NCBI RefSeq assembly: GCF_030814215.1
Contig: NZ_JAUSUT010000001.1
Span: forward strand, 5,146,001 to 5,210,000
Origin: Amycolatopsis thermophila
GTDB taxonomy: Bacteria; Actinomycetota; Actinomycetes; Mycobacteriales; Pseudonocardiaceae
Length of the DNA stretch: 64,000 nt
Direction of reading: 5' to 3'
Below are positions 16,230 through 24,672 of the stretch, in pieces. Every line of letters begins with the position of its first letter. The first letter of the stretch is position 1. Position numbers and translations under genes: made by a program. A model generated the notes under the pieces. It did no database searches and was not told the DNA's origin. It worked only from the letters and a program-made list of their open reading frames with translations.

Positions 16230-17624
16230 TCAGCGCGTGAGGTCCGCTCCGGACGGTCGCCGGGCCGGCGCCGCCGTGTCCGCCACGTCCGCCGTGTCGG
16301 GGGCCTCCGTCAGGTTCTCCAGGTTGCGCATCCCGGTGCGGGGGCCGAACACGCCGACCGTCACCGCGACCACCAGCCAGCACGCTCCGATGTAGACGAA
16401 CACCGGCCGGTACCCGAAGGCACCGAACACGGCGGCCACGATCAGCGGCCCCGCGATGTTGCTCAGCCGCCCCAGCCCGTACACCAGACCGTTGCCCGAG
16501 TTGCGCAGCTCGGTCGGGAACAGTTCGGGCGTGTAGGCGTACAGCAGTGCCGCGAAGGTCTGGATCAGCGCGTTGACGCAGAACCCGAACGCGACGATCG
16601 CCACCGCGTTGAACGTGAGCCCGTACAGGACGCCGCACACGGCCACGCCGGCCGCGACCACGACGATGGGCAGCTTGCGCCCGAAGCGGTCGGAGACCAC
16701 CCATGCCAGCAGCGCGCCCGGCACCGCGCCCAGCGTGGTCAACGCCGAGAACGTCAGGCTGTGCACGAGGCTGAACCCGTGCTCGGCCAGCAGCGTGGGC
16801 ACCCACGACACGAACCCGTAGAACCCGAGGGTCTGGAACACCCACGCCACGGCCAGCATCAGTGTGCGCCGCCCGAGCCGTCCGGACAGCAGCGCGCGGT
16901 AGGACACCCGCGCCGGCTCCGGGGCCTCCCGCACCACCGGCTCGGGAAGCGGCCCGTACTGCCGTTCCAGCCGGGCGACGACGGCGTCGGCCTGCTCGGC
17001 CCGGCCGTGCCGGAGCAGCCATCGCGGACTTTCCGGCAGCCGCACGATCAGCGGTAGCGCGACCAGCCCGAGCGCGCCGAACACGAACACCAGCCGCCAC
17101 GTGCCGGTCCCCAGCGGGATCACCCCCCGCGCGGTGAACGACATGACCGGGATCCCCAGCAGGCCGATGGCCATCACGCCGGCCTGCATCCGGCCGCGGT
17201 GGGCGGCGGGCATCGTCTCCGAGAGGTAGGTCGTGGCGGCGACCGTCATCGCGGACAGCCCCACCCCGGTCAGCAGGCGCGCCGCCGCCAGCGTGGGCAC
17301 GGTGGAGGCGAGCGCGTTGAGCAGCGAACACACCGAGAACGTCGTCACCGAGATCAGCAGCGCCCACCGGCGCCCGACCCGGTCGGCGAACCGGCCCCCG
17401 GCCACGGCGCCGAGGAACATGCCGAGGAACGACGCCGAGGTCACGAACGCGACGTCGCCGACCGTCAGGTGCAGGTGCTTCTCCAGCGCAGGCGCGGCGT
17501 AGGCGAAGGTGTTGAGGTCGCCGAACTCGAACACGAACGCCACCGCGAGCGCGTAGAGCACCCTCCGGTGGAACCGGCCGACGGGCAGCCGGTCGAGCCG
17601 TGCGGCCAGCTGGGCTGAGGTCAT
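16230..17624 (-). CDS. MFS transporter (sugar-porter/metabolite:H+ symporter type)
   Basis: This 464-residue transporter has 12 predicted membrane helices. It shows the MFS motif ADRVGRR between helices 2 and 3, a sugar-porter-like PESPRWLL after helix 6, and a second-half GRK motif (SDRFGRKLP). It lies 37 bases downstream of a TcuA-like flavoprotein and a PrpF-family isomerase, so import of tricarballylate, aconitate or a related tricarboxylate is likely (the role TcuC plays elsewhere). The substrate is inferred from context only. Confidence 0.85.
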   Translation of the reverse strand: MTSAQLAARLDRLPVGRFHRRVLYALAVAFVFEFGDLNTFAYAAPALEKHLHLTVGDVAFVTSASFLGMFLGAVAGGRFADRVGRRWALLISVTTFSVCSLLNALASTVPTLAAARLLTGVGLSAMTVAATTYLSETMPAAHRGRMQAGVMAIGLLGIPVMSFTARGVIPLGTGTWRLVFVFGALGLVALPLIVRLPESPRWLLRHGRAEQADAVVARLERQYGPLPEPVVREAPEPARVSYRALLSGRLGRRTLMLAVAWVFQTLGFYGFVSWVPTLLAEHGFSLVHSLTFSALTTLGAVPGALLAWVVSDRFGRKLPIVVVAAGVAVCGVLYGLTFNAVAIVAFGFCVNALIQTFAALLYAYTPELFPTELRNSGNGLVYGLGRLSNIAGPLIVAAVFGAFGYRPVFVYIGACWLVVAVTVGVFGPRTGMRNLENLTEAPDTADVADTAAPARRPSGADLTR

Positions 17625-17661
17625 GGGACCGTCCTCCTTGACGGGTGGGGGAAGGGTGTCG

Positions 17662-19116
17662 TCAGGCCGCGGCGGTGCGGCCGGCCCGGCGGCCGAAGAC
17701 CGCGCCCGCGGTCAGGCCCGATCCGCCGGGGTAGTTGAAGAAGAACAGGCCGCCGACGAGTTCCCCGGCCGCGAACAGACCGGGGATCGCCCGCCCGGCG
17801 GTGTCCAGAACGGCGCCGGTGGGGTCGATGCGGACGCCGCCGAAGGTGAAGGTGATGCCGCAGGTGACCGGGAACGCGACGTACGGGGGGCTGTCCAGGC
17901 GCTGCGCCCAGTTCGACTTGACGGGCCGGACGCCGTCGGTGTGCTTGCCGTCCTTGACCGCGGGGTTGAACCGCTCGCCGCTCACCGACCGGTTGAACTC
18001 CTCGACCGTGCGCACGAACCGGGTCTCGTCGATGCCGAGTTCCTTGGCGAGCCCCTCGAGCGTGTCCGACTCCACCCGCGTGACGCCGGGTGCCTGGTAC
18101 TCCTCCGGCCGCAGCAGGTCCAGCACCTTCGCGTCGAAGACCTGCGCCGCGCGGCTGCCCGGCTGCCGCAGGATCTCCGCGCCGTACTTGGCGTAGGTGT
18201 AGTTGCGGAAGTCGGCGCCCTCGTCGACGAAGCGCTCGCCGTTGGCGTTGACCACGATGCCGAAGGGGTACCCACCGCGGGTGAGCTGGTTGGTCAGGTC
18301 CCGGTCGCCGGTCGGGCGGGCACCGGAGTCCCAGGCCACCGAGTGGCAGCCGCTGAAGTGGCCGCACGGCTGGGCGCCCGCCGCCAGTGCCATCGTGATC
18401 CCGTCCCCGGTGTTGTAGGGCGTGCCGCGCACGAGCGCGAGGTCCCAGCCCGGACCGAGGTAGGCCGAGCGCATCGCGGGGTTGGCTTCGAAACCGCCAC
18501 TGGTCAGCACCACGCCGCGGGCCTCGACGTGCTCCCCGCCCGCCAGCCGCACACCCCGGACCTCGCCGCCGGCGGTGGTCAGCAGCCCCGTCACGTGCGC
18601 CCCGAAGCGCACCGTGATGCCGTGCCGTTCCGCGGCGGCCAGGTGGTCGGCGATCATGCCCTTGCCGCCGCCGACGGTGCCGACGGCCAGGCCGCCCCAG
18701 AACCGGAACCGGCCGTCGACCTCGTAGGCCTGCCGGTGGAACATCAGCTCGAACCGCAGGCCCAGCTCGTGCAGCCAGCTCATGGTCGCCCGCGATTCGC
18801 CCACCAGGATCTCCGACAACTCCGGGTCGGCGCGGCCGTCGGTCACGCGGCGCAGGTCGCCGAGGAACTCCTCAGCCGGGTACGGATCGAGGTCGACGCG
18901 GTCGGTGGCGGGCGGTTCCACGAACGCGGCGACGTCGTCAAGTCCGTCGTGGACGGTGCGCATGGCGCCGGCGGTGAAGTAGCTGTTGCCGCCGGCCCAC
19001 TCCCGCGGCGCCTTCTCCAGCAGCAGCACGCGCGCGCCGTGCTCACGCGCGGACTGCGCGGCGCAGAACCCGGCGTTGCCACCGCCGACGACGATGACGT
19101 CCCAGTTGTCGCTCAT
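17662..19116 (-). CDS. tcuA: TcuA-like FAD-dependent dehydrogenase
   Basis: This 484-residue flavoprotein is of the fumarate-reductase/tricarballylate-dehydrogenase superfamily. It has an N-terminal GGGNAG (residues 11-16), EKAPREWAGGNSYFTAGAMR typical of FAD-dependent tricarballylate dehydrogenases, and a C-terminal GGLFFFNYPGGSGLTAGAVFG. TcuA oxidises tricarballylate to cis-aconitate. A 3-ketosteroid-dehydrogenase-like function is a weaker alternative. It lies 23 bases from PrpF and 37 from the MFS gene, forming a three-gene operon opposite a LysR gene. Confidence 0.82.
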   Translation of the reverse strand: MSDNWDVIVVGGGNAGFCAAQSAREHGARVLLLEKAPREWAGGNSYFTAGAMRTVHDGLDDVAAFVEPPATDRVDLDPYPAEEFLGDLRRVTDGRADPELSEILVGESRATMSWLHELGLRFELMFHRQAYEVDGRFRFWGGLAVGTVGGGKGMIADHLAAAERHGITVRFGAHVTGLLTTAGGEVRGVRLAGGEHVEARGVVLTSGGFEANPAMRSAYLGPGWDLALVRGTPYNTGDGITMALAAGAQPCGHFSGCHSVAWDSGARPTGDRDLTNQLTRGGYPFGIVVNANGERFVDEGADFRNYTYAKYGAEILRQPGSRAAQVFDAKVLDLLRPEEYQAPGVTRVESDTLEGLAKELGIDETRFVRTVEEFNRSVSGERFNPAVKDGKHTDGVRPVKSNWAQRLDSPPYVAFPVTCGITFTFGGVRIDPTGAVLDTAGRAIPGLFAAGELVGGLFFFNYPGGSGLTAGAVFGRRAGRTAAA

Positions 19117-19139
19117 GTGCGTTCCTCACTTCTCGGGAT

Positions 19140-20258
19140 TCAGGCTGGTTCCGGCACCCGGGCCGGTTCGGGGACCGAGATCTCCGCGACGGCGATGCGC
19201 CGGGCGGCGCGCCGCAGGCGCACGCCCCGCAGGACACCGTCGGGGTCCCACTCGGTCCCGACAGCGACGACACCGGCGGGGGTGCCGAGCCGGAGCACGG
19301 TGGGCACCCGTCCGCCGAGGAGCCGGGAGACGACCCCGCCGGGCACACCGGCGGCCGCGGCGACGGCGACCGCGGACGTGAGACCGATCGCCGGGTGCGG
19401 GGCGAGCATCGACAGCATCCGGACCGCGAGGTCGAATTCGCCGGGCCCGACCGGGGTGCCGTCGGTGGTGACGTAGCCGGCGGGCGGCCCGACCACGCCG
19501 GTCTTGGGAACGGCGTGGTCGACCGGGCTGCCGGGCGTGGCGAGACCCATGCGCAGCGCGGCTTCGCGGCGCAGCCGGACCAGCTCGGGTACCGCGCGCG
19601 TCAGGTCTTCGACCGGCTCGCCGCCGGTGAGACCGAGCGCGGCCGCGTCGATGAGGGCTGCCGGTGCCCCGGCGTCGACGAGGGTGGCCGGCGCCGGCAG
19701 CGTGTCGACCGGGTGGCCGGTCGGCAGCAGCGAACCGGTGGTGCCGCCCGCCGGATCGAGGAAGGCGAGCTCGACGCCGACGCCACCGCCCACAGCGCCC
19801 GGCACCCGGGCCGTGCCGGACTCGGGCACGGCGGCACCGGGGGTGTCGACCGTGGCCGCCAGCACCGAGCCGGTGTTGGTGTTGCGCATCCGGACCGTGG
19901 TCCGGCCGGGGGTCACCGGCACCAGGCCGGTGAGCAGGGCGTACAGCCCGATCGCGGTGGCGCAGTTGCCGCAGTTGCTGCCCCACTCGACGCGGCGCGC
20001 GCCGATGCCGACCTGTGCGAAGTCGTAGTCGACGTCGATCCCGGGGACGGCCGACCGGCGCACGATCGCCGCCTTCGACGTCGTCGACGTCGCACCGCCG
20101 ACCCCGTCCAGCTGGCGCGGGTCACCGGCGCCGAACGCCGCGACGAGCAGCGTGCCGACGTCGCCGCCGGCCGGGATCACCGAGGCCACGGCCTCGTCGT
20201 CGAAGATCCAGCACTTGCTGGTGCCGCCCCGCATCCAGGTTCCCCGGAGGTATCGCAT
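19140..20258 (-). CDS. PrpF-family tricarboxylate isomerase/tautomerase
   Basis: This 372-residue protein is of the PrpF family (diaminopimelate-epimerase fold), which includes 2-methylaconitate isomerase and 4-oxalomesaconate tautomerase. The start LRGTWMRGGTSKCWIF carries the RGGTS motif with the catalytic Cys, and GSNCGNC, near residue 100, carries further conserved Cys. The internal ATG at 20258 was chosen; the longer frame overlaps the promoter. With the TcuA-like gene next to it, cis/trans-aconitate or a related isomerisation is the likely role. It is the first gene of the operon. Confidence 0.85.
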   Translation of the reverse strand: MRYLRGTWMRGGTSKCWIFDDEAVASVIPAGGDVGTLLVAAFGAGDPRQLDGVGGATSTTSKAAIVRRSAVPGIDVDYDFAQVGIGARRVEWGSNCGNCATAIGLYALLTGLVPVTPGRTTVRMRNTNTGSVLAATVDTPGAAVPESGTARVPGAVGGGVGVELAFLDPAGGTTGSLLPTGHPVDTLPAPATLVDAGAPAALIDAAALGLTGGEPVEDLTRAVPELVRLRREAALRMGLATPGSPVDHAVPKTGVVGPPAGYVTTDGTPVGPGEFDLAVRMLSMLAPHPAIGLTSAVAVAAAAGVPGGVVSRLLGGRVPTVLRLGTPAGVVAVGTEWDPDGVLRGVRLRRAARRIAVAEISVPEPARVPEPA

Positions 20259-20293
20259 GGCCTTGACGATGCCCCGCACGAGCCTTGAGTACA

Positions 20294-20304
20294 ATTTCCG
20301 AAAT
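20294..20304. promoter_or_regulatory. Palindrome in LysR/prpF divergent promoter
   Basis: ATTTCCGAAAT is an 11-base palindrome centred 41 bases from both the PrpF start (20258) and the LysR start (20341). It is nested in a wider TTGAG...CTTCAA repeat (20285-20310). This is the expected position for a LysR-type activator site. Confidence 0.5.
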
Positions 20305-20340
20305 CTTCAACCCGCCTAAGCAGAAGTGAAGGCTGGTCGC

Positions 20341-21291
20341 ATGAGCCTTGACGTCCGGCGCCTGCTGCTTCTCGCCCAGGTGGCCCGCCAGGGCTCCATC
20401 ACCGGTGCCGCCGCCGCGCTGACCTACACGCCCTCGGCGGTGTCGCAGCAGATCAGCCGGCTCGAAGCGGAGGCCGGACAGCCGCTGCTCGACCGCCACG
20501 CGCGCGGCATCACCCTGACCGAGGCGGGGGAGGCGCTGGTGACCCACGCCGAACGCATCGACCGGGAACTGCGCGCCGCCCGCACCGAGCTCGACGAGCT
20601 GGCGGGCCTGCGCGCCGGATCGCTGCGCATCGGCACGTTCCCCACGGTGGCCGCGTCCTTCCTGCCGCTCGCGGTCCGCGAGTTCCGCGGCCGGTACCCG
20701 GCGGTGGCCCTGGCCGTCCACAGCGCGCGCAACGCCGGGCTGATCGAGCTGCTCGACAGCCGTGAGGTGGAGCTGTCGTTGCTGTGGGACTACGAGTGGC
20801 GCCGCCTGTCCGAGCCCGGCCTCGAGGTCACCCACCTGCTCGACGACCCGACCACGCTGGTCGTGTCGAAGGCGCACCGGCTCGCCGGCCGCGGCTCCAC
20901 CACGTTCGCCGAACTGGCCGGCGAGCAGTGGATCGTCCGCGACGACCACCCGGTGGCCGAGGTGCTGACCCGCAGCTGCCACGCCGCCGGTTTCGAACCC
21001 TCGATCGCCTACCGGGCGCACGACTACCAGGAGGCCCAGGCGATGGCCGCGGTGGGACTGGGGGTCGTTCTCGCGCCACGCCTGGCGCTGGCCGGTCTCC
21101 GCGACGACGTGACCACCGTGGCGCTCGGCTCGTCGGCGCCCGTGCGCCGCATCCTCCTCGGGCGAGCGAGCCACCACCGCCCCACCCCGGCCGCGGCCGC
21201 TCTGCGGCAGGTGTTCCTGGAGACAGCCGCGGCGCTGCGCGACGCCGGGGACGAACTCGATCGGCTGGTCCGCCGTGCGGCGCTGCCGTGA
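20341..21291 (+). CDS. LysR-family regulator
   Basis: This 316-residue LysR regulator has an N-terminal winged helix-turn-helix (RRLLLLAQVARQGSITGAAA; SAVSQQISRLEAEAGQPLLD) and a periplasmic-binding-like effector domain from about residue 90 (GSLRIGTFPTVAASFLPLAV). It diverges from the tricarballylate-type operon with 82 bases between starts, so it probably activates that operon in response to the tricarboxylate (the role of TcuR). The ATG at 20341 is used; a GTG five codons earlier is possible. Confidence 0.9.
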   Translation: MSLDVRRLLLLAQVARQGSITGAAAALTYTPSAVSQQISRLEAEAGQPLLDRHARGITLTEAGEALVTHAERIDRELRAARTELDELAGLRAGSLRIGTFPTVAASFLPLAVREFRGRYPAVALAVHSARNAGLIELLDSREVELSLLWDYEWRRLSEPGLEVTHLLDDPTTLVVSKAHRLAGRGSTTFAELAGEQWIVRDDHPVAEVLTRSCHAAGFEPSIAYRAHDYQEAQAMAAVGLGVVLAPRLALAGLRDDVTTVALGSSAPVRRILLGRASHHRPTPAAAALRQVFLETAAALRDAGDELDRLVRRAALP

Positions 21292-21471
21292 CACACGGAC
21301 CGGCAACCGCCGCGCGGCGGCTGACGGTCGCGGCTCCCGTGTGGACACTGCAGCCCGTCGGCGCGTTCAGCACCGCCGCGCCTTCCCGGGGAGCAGGATG
21401 GGTCAGGCGGCGCCGGTGTCCACACCGGACCGGGTGGAGCCGGTCGTCCGCGCCTGGAGGAGGGTGATGTC

Positions 21472-22419
21472 GTGTCCGGGAATCGCAGGGCCGACGCCGG
21501 CGTGATGCTGCCGCGCGATCTGCCGGCCGAGCAGATCGCGCCGTTCGCCCGCCGCGCCGAGGAACTCGGGTTCGACGAGCTGTGGGTGGTGGAGGACCTG
21601 GGTTTCCACGGCGGGATCGCGCAGGCGGCGACCGTGCTCGCGGTGACCGGGCGGATCCGGGTCGGCATCGGGATCCTGCCGGTGGGTGCGCGCAACGTCG
21701 CGTTCACCGCGATGGAACTGGCGACGCTCGCGCGACTGCACCCCGGCCGGCTCGTCGCCGGGATCGGGCACGGGATGCCGGACTGGATGCGGCAGGTGGG
21801 TGCGTGGCCGGCGAGCCCGCTGACGCTGTTCGGCGAGTACGCCCGCGCGCTCACGGCGTTGCTGCGCGGCGAGCGGGTGCGGGTTGCGGGCCGCTACGTG
21901 CGGCTCGCCGATGTCGGGCTGGCGCCGGCGCCCGCCCCGGTGCCGGTGCTGGCCGGGGTGCGGGGCCCCAGGTCGCTGGCGGTCGCCGGGGAGACGCTGG
22001 ACGGCGTGATCCTGGCCGAGCCGGCGGCGGTGGAGTACATCGCCGCCGCGCGCTCGGCGCTGCCCGGCATCGCGCGCGTGGTGGCGTTCGAACTCGCCGC
22101 GGTGCACCGGGATCCCGGCGTGGCGCGGTCGCTGGTCCGGCCCCTGCTGGCGGGGGTGGCCGATCCCGGGCTGTCGGCGCACCTCGAGCCGCTGCCGTTC
22201 GCCGGGCAGGTGCGCCGGTTGCGGGCCCGATGCCCGGCCGGGGAGTTCGCGCGGGCACTCCCGGACAGCTGGGTCGACGCCCTGACACTGGCCGGCACGG
22301 CCCCCGAGGTGCGCGCACGGTTGGCCGGGCTCACCGACGCGGGTGCGAGCGCGGTGGTGATGATCCCGCTGGGCCCGGACCGGCTCGCGGCGCTCACGGA
22401 CCTGGCCGCCGCGCTGTGA
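21472..22419 (+). CDS. Luciferase-like (LLM) flavin/F420-dependent oxidoreductase
   Basis: This is a 315-residue TIM-barrel protein of the bacterial luciferase superfamily: RAEELGFDELWVVEDLG, RIRVGIGILPVGARNVA, HPGRLVAGIGHGMPDWM and a C-terminal AGASAVVMIPLGP. Members use FMNH2 or F420H2; the absence of a reductase next door leaves F420 possible. The GTG at 21472 has Shine-Dalgarno GGAGG about ten bases upstream. It stands alone between the LysR gene and a convergent lipoprotein gene. The 180 bases before it show no clear element. Confidence 0.87.
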   Translation: MSGNRRADAGVMLPRDLPAEQIAPFARRAEELGFDELWVVEDLGFHGGIAQAATVLAVTGRIRVGIGILPVGARNVAFTAMELATLARLHPGRLVAGIGHGMPDWMRQVGAWPASPLTLFGEYARALTALLRGERVRVAGRYVRLADVGLAPAPAPVPVLAGVRGPRSLAVAGETLDGVILAEPAAVEYIAAARSALPGIARVVAFELAAVHRDPGVARSLVRPLLAGVADPGLSAHLEPLPFAGQVRRLRARCPAGEFARALPDSWVDALTLAGTAPEVRARLAGLTDAGASAVVMIPLGPDRLAALTDLAAAL

Positions 22420-22464
22420 GGCACGGTGGCGGGTGCGCCGCCGCAGGTGAGCCGCCCGCGGCCG

Positions 22465-23145
22465 CTAGCGCCGCCAGGTGATGGCTCGCGAGGCCGCCTG
22501 CTCGTAGGGCTCGTCGGTGTAGGCGAGGGACGTGATGGGGTCCGAGGGTTCGCCGAAGTAGAGCTGGCACTGCTCGTAAACGGCGCCCGGCGTGGAGAAG
22601 TCCTTCGGGGCGGCCGAGGCGCTGTCGCAGCCGGTGACGTCCGCCCGGGCGCCGCCGAGGAGCGCGCCGGGCCAGCCGCCGCTGCGGGTGGTCGCGCTCA
22701 GCGTCGGCGCCAGCACGTCGGTGAAGTTCGTGCCGTCGAGGTCCACCATCTTCGTCCGCACGAAGAAGAACGTCTTCCCGCGCAGCTTCGCCTTGTCCCC
22801 GTCGGTCAACGGCAGGTAGTCGATGTCCTCGTCGGACGCCGGCGCGCTGTCCACGGTGACGGTGATGCCGAGCAGGCCCTTGTCGTAGTAGCTGTAGAAC
22901 GGCACGACGGCCTGCTGCCCGAACTTCAGCTTCGTGCCCGGCTTGGTCGTCCGGTCCGACAGTTCGAGCGTCGGTGTCACCGTCAGGTACGGCTTCGACG
23001 GTGTCGTGCTGACCGCGGCCCCGGGCGCGGACGACGGGGTCGGGGCCGCGAGCCCTGGTGTTCCGGGCGCGGAGGTGCTGCTGCACCCCGCGGCCACCGC
23101 CGCTATCGCGCACACCAGCGACAGGTTTCCGATCCAGCTACGCAC
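22465..23145 (-). CDS. Lipoprotein, unknown function
   Basis: This 226-residue exported protein has signal peptide RSWIGNLSLVCAIAAVAAGC, so Cys in AAGC would be lipidated. A Ser/Pro/Thr linker follows, then a beta-rich domain with KFGQQAVVPFYSYYDKGLLG, FFFVRTKMVDLDG and two later Cys, resembling DUF4352/TRAPP-like extracytoplasmic domains of actinobacteria only in general character. The GTG at 23145 begins the signal peptide and was preferred to upstream starts. The function is unknown. Confidence 0.72.
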   Translation of the reverse strand: MRSWIGNLSLVCAIAAVAAGCSSTSAPGTPGLAAPTPSSAPGAAVSTTPSKPYLTVTPTLELSDRTTKPGTKLKFGQQAVVPFYSYYDKGLLGITVTVDSAPASDEDIDYLPLTDGDKAKLRGKTFFFVRTKMVDLDGTNFTDVLAPTLSATTRSGGWPGALLGGARADVTGCDSASAAPKDFSTPGAVYEQCQLYFGEPSDPITSLAYTDEPYEQAASRAITWRR

Positions 23146-23328
23146 GCCGCGCTCCGAATGCTCCTGCGCGCGGACCCCCGCAGCCGCCACGCGCTCATCG
23201 CCGGCCTCTCGCCGGCTCGCCGAGGATCATGCCGGACCCCGCACGCGCGACCACCACCGGGGCATCCCCGGACGACGACGGCACGCCCGGCCCCCGCTCC
23301 GGTCGGCGCAGGCGGCCAGGGCCCGGCA

Positions 23329-24672
23329 TTACCTTCCCGGAGCTCCCACACCGGCCACGACGTCCGCCGCCAGTTCCGCGAACCGGATCGCCCTGCGGTC
23401 GGCGCCGTGCGGGGCGACGATCTGCAACCCGACCGGCAGGCCGTCGTCGCTCAAGCCCGCCGGCATCACCACCGACGGCAACCCGAGCACGCTGATCAGC
23501 CCGCACCAGCCGATGGTGCTCATGTGCGGCCGCGCCTCCCCGTCGATCGTCACGCTCCGGGTGCCGATGTCGCCGTCCAGGTCGTGCGCGAAGGCCGGCA
23601 TCGCGGTCACCGGGCACAGCAGCACGTCGTACGCCGAGAACCACCGCGCCCACGCCGACCTCAGCCGCGCCCGGTCCTCGGCGCGGGCGAGCCAACCGCG
23701 GTGCGACGCGGTCGCGGGGGGAACGCCGTCCTCGGGCAGGTTGTAGGCCACCGCGGCCAGCACCATGTCCAGGTGCAGTTGCCAGATGTCCGCGAACGCG
23801 CCCGGCGCGCCGGCGGGGGAGAGCCGCACACCCGCCGATTCGAGCGCGTCCAGCGCGGCCGCCAGCACCGCCCGCGTCCGGCCGCCCACCCGGCACGCCG
23901 GGTCGTCCACCCACACCGCCGCCCGTAACCCGGACAGCGACCCGGGGACAGCGCCGCCGGAAGACCCGGTGAGCACGTCGAGCACGAGCCCGAGATCGGC
24001 CGGACTCCGGCAGATCGGCCCCAGCACGTTGCCGTCCGGCGGCACCGCGCCCGCGCCGACGTGGTCCACGTACCCCTCACCCGGCACCAGACCGACCGAC
24101 GGCTTGAGCCCCCACACCCCGCAGAAGTGCGCGGGAATCCGGATCGAGCCGGCGATGTCGGAGGCCAGGTCGAACGCGCACAGCCCGTCCGCGACGGCTG
24201 CCGCGCTCCCGCCCGACGACCCGCCCGGCGTGCGCGCGGGGTCCCACGGGTTGCGTGTCACGCCGAAGACGTCGTTGTAGGTCTGGATGTCGCCGCACCA
24301 CTGCGGCACGTTCGTCTTGCCGAGCACGACCGCCCCGGCCGCGCGCAACCGCGCGACGGCCGGGGCGTCGGCGTCCGGCACGAAACCCGCCAGCTCCGGG
24401 GAGCCGCACGTGGTGCGCAGGCCGGCCGTCGCGATCGCGTCCTTGACCGTGACCGGCACGCCGTGCAGGGGGCCGCGACGGGCTCCCCGCACGGTCTCCG
24501 CGTCGAGCGCGGCCGCCTCGGCCAGCGCCCGCGAGTCGTCCACGGTCACCACCGCGTTCAGCTCCGACGCGGCGATCCGGTCGAGGTAGTACCGCACCAG
24601 CTCGCGACTGGACACGGAACGCTCGGCGACCGCCCGCGCCAGCTCGCGAGCACCGGCCTCGGCGGGGTCCAT
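23329..24672 (-). CDS. Amidase-signature family amidase
   Basis: This 447-residue amidase-signature enzyme has a complete Ser-cisSer-Lys triad: Lys77 (VTVKDAI), cis-Ser152 in GGSSGGSAAAVADG, and nucleophile Ser176 in SDIAGSIRIPA, exactly 24 residues later as in the family. It hydrolyses a carboxamide to acid and ammonia or amine in the cytoplasm. It is the last gene of a seven-gene operon, its ATG overlapping the stop of the substrate-binding-protein gene (TGATG). This suggests that the imported compound, or an early intermediate, is an amide. Confidence 0.93.
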   Translation of the reverse strand: MDPAEAGARELARAVAERSVSSRELVRYYLDRIAASELNAVVTVDDSRALAEAAALDAETVRGARRGPLHGVPVTVKDAIATAGLRTTCGSPELAGFVPDADAPAVARLRAAGAVVLGKTNVPQWCGDIQTYNDVFGVTRNPWDPARTPGGSSGGSAAAVADGLCAFDLASDIAGSIRIPAHFCGVWGLKPSVGLVPGEGYVDHVGAGAVPPDGNVLGPICRSPADLGLVLDVLTGSSGGAVPGSLSGLRAAVWVDDPACRVGGRTRAVLAAALDALESAGVRLSPAGAPGAFADIWQLHLDMVLAAVAYNLPEDGVPPATASHRGWLARAEDRARLRSAWARWFSAYDVLLCPVTAMPAFAHDLDGDIGTRSVTIDGEARPHMSTIGWCGLISVLGLPSVVMPAGLSDDGLPVGLQIVAPHGADRRAIRFAELAADVVAGVGAPGR

